Of a stretch of DNA of 64,000 nucleotides, positions 56,676 to 64,000 are shown one piece after another. The DNA comes from Canna indica (Eukaryota > Streptophyta > Magnoliopsida > Zingiberales > Cannaceae). The DNA lies in contig CP136890.1 of NCBI GenBank assembly GCA_034359265.1, positions 81,741,501 through 81,805,500 on the forward strand, in the 5' to 3' direction. Numbering within the stretch: the first letter of the stretch is position 1; each line of letters begins with the position of its first letter. Below the pieces are notes generated by a model. The model did not search any database. It was given only the letters and a program-made list of their open reading frames with translations, and was not told where the DNA came from. Position numbers and translations under genes: made by a program.

Positions 56676-59600
56676 TGTAATACCCAAAGACCTAAAAATA
56701 TTATTTTATTCTTGAGCAGGGGACCGTAGGCCTGAGAGAGCGCGGATTGGCGAAAAGCTTCGTATTAGACCCGGGTAAGCATTTAATGTAGAAAAAAATT
56801 AGAAAAAATTTATTTGGCATATTTCGGTGGTTTAGCATGCTGGGATGATAGAGAGTCTTGAGAAGAATTTAGTGGTTCAATCGGAACTTAAATCGAAGTT
56901 AGAACATGTTAGATATGAGCTATTTAAGTTGGATAACTTAAATAGATGTATTTTGGTCATTTAGACCCAACCAGGGTCTATAAATTTGAGCTTGGGGCGT
57001 ACTGTCAGGGGTTTCAGCCGCATGCTACCTGAGGCAAAGGAGAGAGGAGAGAGGGCATTGCCGAGGAGGAGGCGCCGCCGGAGCTGGAATTCTGCGAGTT
57101 CATCGGCGTCGATTGAAGGAAGATCCTACGCGTCTTCTTCCATTTCATTCTCTCCAAAGAGGTGAGTGGATTGACCCTTTTTCCCCAATTCTTTCATTCA
57201 TGATATTGATTTTAGGACGAGGTTTTGCATAGAAATTCTATCGATTTGTAGGATTCGTTTCCTTCTTGTTGGTCCTTATTGTAGGGTAGATAGGAGGATT
57301 AAGAAGATCTTGGTGTTATATAATTCATGTTTATGGATTTTTTTATTTTCGATAATATTTTTCGACGATTTGTGTTTTTTTGATGAACCTACCTATTTTT
57401 GGAAAACTTTGGCCGATGGATTGTTTTGGGCCGGCCAAGTATTCCCGAGTCCAGTGGCAGCGCGCCGGCACTGTGCCACCAGAATGCCCATGTAGCGCCC
57501 CTTTGAGGGCTGACGGAGCCAGCGTCCGCCCTCTTAAGGCAGGCGGTGCCAGATCTGGCTGATGTCTGCCTTGTTGAGGCGGGCGATGCCAGATCGGGCT
57601 GGCGTGCACCCACCCGATGCGGACGATGCTGGATCGGGCCTGTAGCTGCTATGTCGAGGCGGGGTGGCTACAACACAAGCGGTTGAGCACCCAACCCTAG
57701 GTTGTGGCTAGGCGGAGCAGCACCACCTAGAATGGGACGGTGCTGGCCACCTTCCCTTTGGGTGACGATCGCCACCCAAGAGAAAGGGAGAGGGTGGCGG
57801 TGACTGCCACCCGGGATCCCTTTGCCGGCGGTGCCGCCGCCGACTAAAGCTTTGGGAAGGAAAAAAAACCCTAACTTTTCCTCTATCCTTGTGTTGTAAC
57901 CGTGGTATTTTGATTATAATGATGATTTATTAATTGTAATAGTGATTTATTGATTGTAGCTGTGATATTTTATTATAACAATGTTATACGAGATTTATAT
58001 CAATATTTTAAAGATTATGTGTTATATTTATTATAGCAGTATTTTTGATATCAAGTATGAGTGTTATATGTTTATAACAACGTTATAAACTGTTATAAAT
58101 AGAATAGTAGTGTTATAATGAGATCTCATCATGTTTAGGTGAAGAGTTGAGATTTCATCATGTTTAGATGAAGGATTGAGATTGAATCATGTTTAGATGA
58201 AGGGCTGAGATTACATCATGTTTAGGTGAATGGCTGATATTTCATCATGTTTAGATGAAGGGTTGAGATTGCATCATGTTTAGATGAAGGGCTGAGTTTG
58301 CGTCATATTTAGGTCAAAGGTTGAGATTTCATCATGTTTAGATGAAGGGTTGAGATTGCATCATGTTTAGATGAAAGGTTAAGATTGCATCATTTATAGG
58401 TGAAGGGCTGAGATTGCATCATGTTTAGGTGAAGGGCTGAGATTTCATCATGTTTAGATGAAGGGTTAAGATTTCATCATGTTTAGATGAAGGGTTGAGA
58501 TTTCATCATATTTAGATGAAGGGTTGAGATTTCATCACGTCTAGATAAGTGATTGAGATTTCATCAAGTTTTAATGAAGGGTTGAGATTCGATCATGATT
58601 AGATGAAGCGTTGAGATTTCCTCATATTCAGATGAAGGGTTGCATCATTGTTTAGATGAAGGGCTGAGATTTCATCATTGTTAGATGAAGAGTTGAGATT
58701 ATATGGATGAAATTGAAGGTATTTTCTTTATTATTCTAAATAATTATTTTGAGGGCTTTAAATTTAGTAAAAATAGTCTTACTATATATGAATTTTTACT
58801 TAATTGACGTTTTGGATTTATTGGCGAGGTCTGTTTCGTTGTCAGACCTACAAATTTTGAAAGCAGTGGGCGGTCGATGCCTCATTTTGCGTACAGAGTT
58901 GAAAAATCATGTTTTACATATTTTTATGATTTCAATTTAAGTTGATTTGTTATTTTAATAGTTGATAAAGTGAATCTCATCCTATATCAGTGTTACCCTA
59001 TGTCGAAATATTATCTTGTTGTTTCATTCCACTAATTTTACTGTTGAACTTCCTTTTAGCATTGTTTTCATGATATACTTGCCTTTTTTCTTACGATGTT
59101 GGACGTGTTATATTCCTATTTCATGGTTGCTCATATATAGTATGATACATGAAGGAGATTAATTGAATTTTTATTTGAATAACTTTATTGCTTACATATA
59201 ACTTACTGTGGATATTGTGGTTCATGATGATGTATGGGTCGAGGTTTGGCCCTAGGCTTCATGTGCATGCAGGTGTGTGGACTCTGAGGACCATAGAGGT
59301 GCAAGGATATTTTAGATGGCTTATGGATGTTATATTTATTTATTGTTAATTATTGGTTATTATATACATGCCTAGATGTGTTTGTGGTTGTGGACCGGGC
59401 AGCTCGTCAGCTGCCACACTGACGACCAACTCGGGTGGCGTGAACGGGAGATACGCTGAGACAGAGCAGTGATCTGCGCCCGACTCGTAGGACCGACGGG
59501 TCCCTGGATTATTGGATCGATGGGTCCCTGGACTAGGAAGCTCGTCAGCATCGCCACACTAAAGACTAACTCGGGTGGCTTGTGTGGATGTTGGATGATT

Positions 59601-60141
59601 ATTACTGATTGTTCATATCATTGTTGCTTATATTGTATATCTGTCATTTGTTGTTTGTGCATGATGATTGATTTGGTGGATTGAGGACTGACCTGCTCAC
59701 TAAGTCCTAGTTGGACTTACCCCTCATTTTCTGTTATTTTTCAGCACCCGAGAGAGATTAGAGAGGTACCGAGGTGCAGTAACGCGGCTATGGCGGTAGA
59801 GTAGCGGGTCTCGTGACATGTCGTGGTCGAGGGGATACTTGAGTCATTTTAGTTTTCTTTGAGTTGTTGAGTCATGTAGACTCGGGTTGTTGTTTCCGCA
59901 TTTTCTTTATTTTTAGGAGTCTTGATTACTTATTTGAATTCTCTAAAAATAACTTAATCAATAAACTTTTATTTAGTCGGGGTTTGGTTCGATATTTGAT
60001 ACCTATTCTTTCTTTTAAAAATAAAATTAATTATGTATTCATATAATATTCAGGTTATTTGTTGTGTTGTGGTTTGAGTTGGGTTAGGCTTCGGGGTACG
60101 TGTCGTACCCTGGCCGATCACACCGGATTTGTGGTGTGACA
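56676..60141 (+). repeat. Complete Tekay-like LTR, 3466 bp
   Basis: TG..CA ends, bounded by a polypurine tract on the left and a primer site TGGTATCAGAG (60145-60155) on the right. It has a GC-rich block at 57440-57840, with repeats of AGGCGGGCGATGCCAGATC type, and the 29-bp minisatellite at 58115-58700. Frames inside are not conserved with the other LTR. Confidence 0.85.
58115..58700 (+). repeat. 29-bp minisatellite in the complete LTR
   Basis: About twenty units with the same consensus as 52678-53040; for example CATCATG starts at 58214, 58243 and 58272. The copy number differs from the other LTR. Confidence 0.9.
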
Positions 60142-60675
60142 ATATGGTATCAGAGTGAGTACGATAATAGGGCATTGGATATTGTATGGGGCATTGCTAG
60201 CGTGTAATCATATGGTATGTCGTAGTCACGAGATCGATGACTGAACCTGCGCACCTGCAGTAGTACGTATTTATGGTTAAAATTTTGGTTATATATATAT
60301 AGATGGAGGCGCACGTGGATGCCGTTTTGAGTGGTAGCGGAAGTAACTCCGCTGGCAGGCGAGGCAGAGGCCGAGGCCGTGAATGGCCCTATACTTGAGG
60401 GTTTATCACCTTTGGGCTACCCTTGTGTCGGTGTTTGGATTATCGACTATTGCGAGGTTTTATTATCCTTTTGAATGATTCCTTGGTTACTATTTATACA
60501 TTTGATTTCCATGGGTGGCCAGGGTTAAGCTGGACTCAGAGTGGTTCGGCTCGAGGCTTTGGTTCGGGGATTAGTTAGTGTGTGGGTTGTTGTTGACCAG
60601 GGTTTATTATAAGGGTGGATCGTTAAGAACTTCATGTAAATTTTATTTTTAGTTGGAACTGATCCAAAACCTTAA
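60142..60675 (+). mobile_element. Second Tekay-like internal start, truncated
   Basis: Repeats 54509-55105 with an intact primer site and a short gag start at 60303-60398 (MEAHVDAVLSGSGSNS, GRRGRGRGREW, stop). The homology ends abruptly at GATCCAAAACCTTAAA, where LINE sequence resumes. Confidence 0.8.
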
Positions 60676-62330
60676 AGGATATAGCATATGGAGCTTTTTT
60701 GTCTAAGTTACCAGCATTAGGAGGAGGCCTAGAGGGAAAAATTGAGGTACCTAAATTAGAGAAAGAAAATTTACCTTGTTTCATATTAAGAGTGTTACAA
60801 ATATCAGTGATTGTAGCACTATGGGTGGATTTGGAAAAGAAAATTTCAGATTTGAGGGGGTTGAGTTTTTGACCTGTAAGGGATTCATACTGGAAAAAGA
60901 TTAGTTTGAGAGTTTGAAGACTCTTAGGGTTAGCCTAATAGCGATGAGAATATCATCGGCAAACATGAGGTGGCTAACCTTAAAGTATCTTTTAATATTG
61001 AAGGGAGTAAGCTTTTTTCTCAAAAACAACTATATTAAAGAGATTAGATATGGTTTGAGCTACAAGAATGTAGAGAAAGAGAGGGAGAGAATCCCCTTGC
61101 CTAACTCCCATGCGTGCTTGGAAGAAAGGAGAGAGAATCCCATGAATGAGGCAAAAAAAAAAAGTAGTGGAAATGCAAGAGTAAATCCAACTGATGAAAG
61201 TATTAGGGAAGTTACAAGCTTGGAGAACATGAATGATAACATTCCAAGAAAGCCTGTCAAAGACTTTTTCTAAATCAATTTGATAAGGATATAATGATGT
61301 TTCCCTTTGGAATTGTAAAGAGAATGAGTGATTTCTTGGGCAACTAAGATGTTATCGTGAATGCTTCTGAATTTAACAAAAGCGGATTATTCAAAAGAGA
61401 TGAACTGAGGTAGGAAAATTTTGAGTTTGTTAGCTAAGGTTTTGGAAAGAATTTTGTAGGAGAGATTGCAAAGGGCAATAGGGCTAAAGTCCTTAACTTT
61501 TTTAGGGTTTTTTGTTTTCGGAATGAATGTGAGGATGGTTTTGTTTCAATCAGGAGGGAGAGTAGCATGTTGATAAAAGTAATTACAGCATGCTAGATAA
61601 TTATATGAGATGACAGTCCAATAAGCCTTGTAGAACTCAGCAGTGAATCCATCGTATCATGGGCTTTTACCATTGGCGATTGAGTGAATTGTATTCCACA
61701 TCTGATGAGACCAAAGACTGATGAGACTCAGGACAGAGTTGAGTGAATGAAGGCCAAGTCATCTGAGGATGAGGAGTAGAAGGAGAGGCTCCCATATTAT
61801 TATTTCTTGAGAGGCCCACATATTATTGTAGAAATTAGAGAATTGACCTAAAATATTAGAATCAGAAGTAAAAAAATTTAAATTGTTATCAAGGATGGAA
61901 GAGATCCATTTTTTATTCTTTTCATCGTAACAAAGAAAGCTATGTTTAGATCTTCATCTTTGACCCAATTGATTTTAGCCTTAGACCACCATTTAAGTGC
62001 AATTTGTCTATAAAAAGCCAAGGTCTTATGATGAAGAATATTGAGGGAAACTTGTTGATCAGAGGAAAGCCCAGAATGGACTTTATTGAGCTTCAAGGAA
62101 GAAATCCCACTTAGTGGATTATTAAGTCTCTTCTCTAGCAGCCCAAGATGATCCCTATTCCAAATGCTTAAAGCTCTCCTAGTGTTATGGATGTTATTAG
62201 AAAATGTGAAAAATGGGGGTTCAGGGGAGGGGGGATTGGACCAGTTATTAGAGACAACATTAAAAGACTCTTCATGTTCAATCCATAAGTTTTGGAACCT
62301 AAAAAGTTTTGCTTAGTTAGATTTTCTAGG
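60676..62330 (-). pseudogene. LINE ORF2 reverse transcriptase region
   Basis: Minus-strand translation gives the EN-RT linker (KINWVKDEDLNIAFF, about 61960), the RT motif VFDRLSWNVIIHVLQACN (about 61220-61275), GVRQGDSLS (about 61085-61110) and the catalytic box FADDILIA (60949-60975). Several frameshifts and stops intervene, so it is inactive. The RT ends where the Tekay-like array begins, and RNase H of a LINE on the same strand continues on the far side (52.67 kb). Confidence 0.8.
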
Positions 62331-63094
62331 GTTGATTTGAATATAGATTAGACAGTGATATGAGGTTGTTCTAGGAAGATGTTCAATTTTTTAACTCGTC
62401 TAAAATAAAAAACTTATAGCTTTGCTGACTAGACGATGCTTACATCTAAGCTTAATCTAGGATTAATTACAAATAAAGCTTATATGTAGGGTTAATTACA
62501 AATAAAACTTTGCTTAATATTAGTAATTAAAAACTTGATAAGAATGTTGAGTGGGTTGTTGGCCCACGTCAGCAGCGCCAGGTCAGCATTCAGACGATAA
62601 TTTTAACATTGAGATCACGATGGGATAAATTTAAAATAAATCGAAAGTTGTGGCATATAATTGGGAAAATTAAAAAGTTGGAATAGATTATGAAAAAATA
62701 TGAAAAGTGAGAATATATTTTGTAATTAACCCACTTAATAATAAGATAATAATAGTCAGCATGATGACGTGGATATGCTGATGTGGACTGCTAATCCTAA
62801 TCAACATGTCCACGTCAGCATTCAAACGGAATAATTAACGAGTAATTAACATCGGGATAAATTTTAAATGAAATAAAAGTTAGAGACCTCATTAGATACA
62901 AATGAAAATATGAGATATATTAGAGAGAGAGAGAGAGTAAAAGTTGGGATGTATACAGTAATTAACCCATTTATTTTTCATATATTACCAAAAATGATCT
63001 TTTTAACAATTTTTATACCCTTCTATTTATACATAAATTAAACAATACACATATAAAGTGAGTATCGACCTACTGAACACTCATTACCCCAAGA
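62331..63094. other. Intergenic DNA, no gene seen
   Basis: Has two related blocks around 62560-62640 and 62750-62850 (CCACGTCAGCA..TTCA.ACG, TAATTAAC) and a (GA)n tract at 62923-62937. No coding. Confidence 0.5.
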
Positions 63095-63569
63095 TAGAGG
63101 TGGCAATGGGCCAGGCCCGCCCATGGGCGGCACGAGCTCCGCCCTGATTCTGGGTCGTGCCTGACCCGGCCCGGTTCTGGGCCGTGCCTGACCCGACCCG
63201 AAGAATTTCGGGCCAGGCCGGGCACGGCCCATCTGTGCCTAAGGGGCGGGCTGGGCTCGCCCCCTTGGGCACGTGGGTTGTGCCGAGCCCAGCACGGCAC
63301 GGGCCCGGCCTGGCCCTGCACCCGCAGGCTAGGCCTGGCACCATTTAGGCCTAGCATGGTCTGCACTCAGGCTTAGCCTGGTTTTCTGTGCTAGACTTGA
63401 GCAATTTATACTTTACTTAGTAAAATTATATAAACATAAATAATAGGTGTTAGTGTGATGGTTAGTTTGTTTGAAACAAAAGTGAAGGTTGACAGTTCAA
63501 GTCTCATTGATGACCATATTTATTTATATATATTTTTAATAATTCGGGCGGACTCAGGCCCGGGCTGGG
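63095..63569 (+). mobile_element. hAT-type element, left part
   Basis: Starts TAGAGGTGGCAATGGG with GC-rich sub-terminal arrays of GGGCCGTGCC / GGCCCGGCCTGGCCC type, followed by an AT-rich centre and GGCCCGGGCTGGG. Its right end is not reached because another element starts at 63570. The long frames on both strands here are composition artefacts. Confidence 0.65.
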
Positions 63570-64000
63570 TAGGGGTGGCAATTGGAACCGGTTAACCGAA
63601 ACGCAAAATCTGGTTTTGGATAATGGTTTTGCGTTTCGGTTTCAGTTAGTGAAACTCAAAAATCATTTTAAAATGGTTCAGTTTCGATTATCGGTTATTC
63701 ACGGTTAACCGATACCCGAAATCATTAGAATAAAAATTATTAGATTATAATCTGAAACCTGTTACCACTTACCCACTTACCCATTTACCCTCATGTATAA
63801 AAATCTAAAATCTAAATCTAACCCTAATTTTCCCTCAGCCGACAACCGACTCCCATGACCTATTCACCTTCACCACTCGACTCACTCACTCGCTCGGCCA
63901 CCTTCGCAGTCATCAACTCCCGTCACCCTCGAGTCGACTCTCCGTATCTCCCCCCTCGGCCCTCGGCATCGGCGGCCCTCGCCGACTCCCGACCACTCGG
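63570..64000 (+). mobile_element. Second hAT-type element, nested, runs off the window
   Basis: Starts TAGGGGTGGCAATTGG with AACCGGTTAACCGAAACG and its inverse CGGTTAACCGATACCCG as sub-terminal repeats. From about 63800 the style changes to CTAACCCTAATTTTCCCTC and a Cys-poor, Pro/Thr/Ser-coding-like zone. This could be the 5' leader of a transposase gene or captured host DNA. No right end is present. Confidence 0.55.

Larger units (their letters stand above)
52678..60675 (+). mobile_element. Tandem Tekay/Del-like chromovirus LARD array (LTR-internal-LTR-internal)
   Basis: Order on the plus strand: truncated LTR (52678-54508), primer site and internal region (54509-56675), complete LTR (56676-60141), then a second primer site and internal start (60142-60675). 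The complete LTR is 3466 bp, starts TGTAATACCC and ends GGTGTGACA, as in the Tekay/Del lineage. The internal region is just 2.2 kb. It keeps a gag start, gag-like motifs and a pol-like C-terminal end next to the polypurine tract, but no protease, RT or integrase. Both outer edges are truncated inside LINE sequence. Confidence 0.8.

Noticed and set aside
58115..58700. CRISPR-like regular repeats
   Set aside because: Units are contiguous 29-bp minisatellite copies with no unique spacers, in a plant LTR.
61060..61273. Plus-strand 119-codon frame and hydrophobic minus frame near 61.1 kb
   Set aside because: Both are offset from the LINE RT frame, whose motifs (GVRQGDSLS, FADDILIA) set the true reading.
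63038..63366. Pro/Gly/Arg-rich frames on both strands
   Set aside because: They are sub-terminal GGGCCGTGCC arrays of a hAT element, open in many frames because of composition.

Overview
The window is nuclear DNA of a flowering plant. The evidence is multi-exon genes with GT..AG introns, an intron-containing elongator tRNA-Met, plant-type gene families (SULTR, class B heat stress factor, plant p24-delta, DUF4094 galactosyltransferase, GDT1-like, chloroplast thioredoxin-like) and a dense plant transposon load (Copia, Ty3/gypsy, LINE, hAT, MULE, Tourist, TRIM, SINE). The lineage within angiosperms cannot be fixed from the sequence. Most open frames in the window are transposon relics or shadows; I support six protein genes plus one tRNA.

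Layout. 1-3.7 kb: 5' part of a Copia element (minus strand), a GC-rich hairpin-rich stretch and two non-autonomous hAT elements with perfect 8-bp target duplications. 4.05-4.38 kb: promoter and first two exons of a GDT1-like (UPF0016) gene on the minus strand, whose remaining exons are not in the window. 5.3-14.6 kb: a decayed Copia polyprotein split by a Sirevirus-like LTR element without coding capacity (5-bp duplication GGTAT) whose LTRs carry an array of GGTCGACC palindromes; a related LTR lies beyond it in the opposite orientation. 14.6-17.3 kb: scrambled Tat-like gypsy and LINE pieces.

17.8-21.2 kb: complete 13-exon sulfate transporter-family gene, SULTR3;3-like (minus). 21.3-28.2 kb: intergenic DNA with a degraded LTR, a MULE MITE (9-bp duplication), a TRIM and a hAT element. 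28.3-32.1 kb: complete 11-exon beta-1,3-galactosyltransferase (plus). 34.1-37.3 kb: complete 4-exon p24-delta cargo receptor (plus), with a SINE in intron 1 and a partial duplication of its last exon in the 3' flank. 39.5 kb: tRNA-Met with intron. 39.9-41.4 kb: two-exon HSFB3 (minus). 43.9-47.0 kb: three-exon chloroplast thioredoxin-like gene (minus) with several MITEs in its introns.

47-50.5 kb: very AT-rich DNA with a diverged tandem repeat of about 360 bp. 50.6-62.3 kb: gypsy and LINE fragments split by a tandem Tekay/Del-like LTR array (3.5-kb LTR, nearly non-coding internal region). 62.3-64 kb: intergenic DNA ending in two nested hAT-type elements, the inner one running off the edge.

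The host genes belong to unrelated pathways (anion transport, Golgi glycosylation, ER-Golgi trafficking, transcription, plastid redox, Golgi or thylakoid ion transport). They do not form a cluster. No previously undescribed gene system is evident; the novelty lies in the transposon structures.
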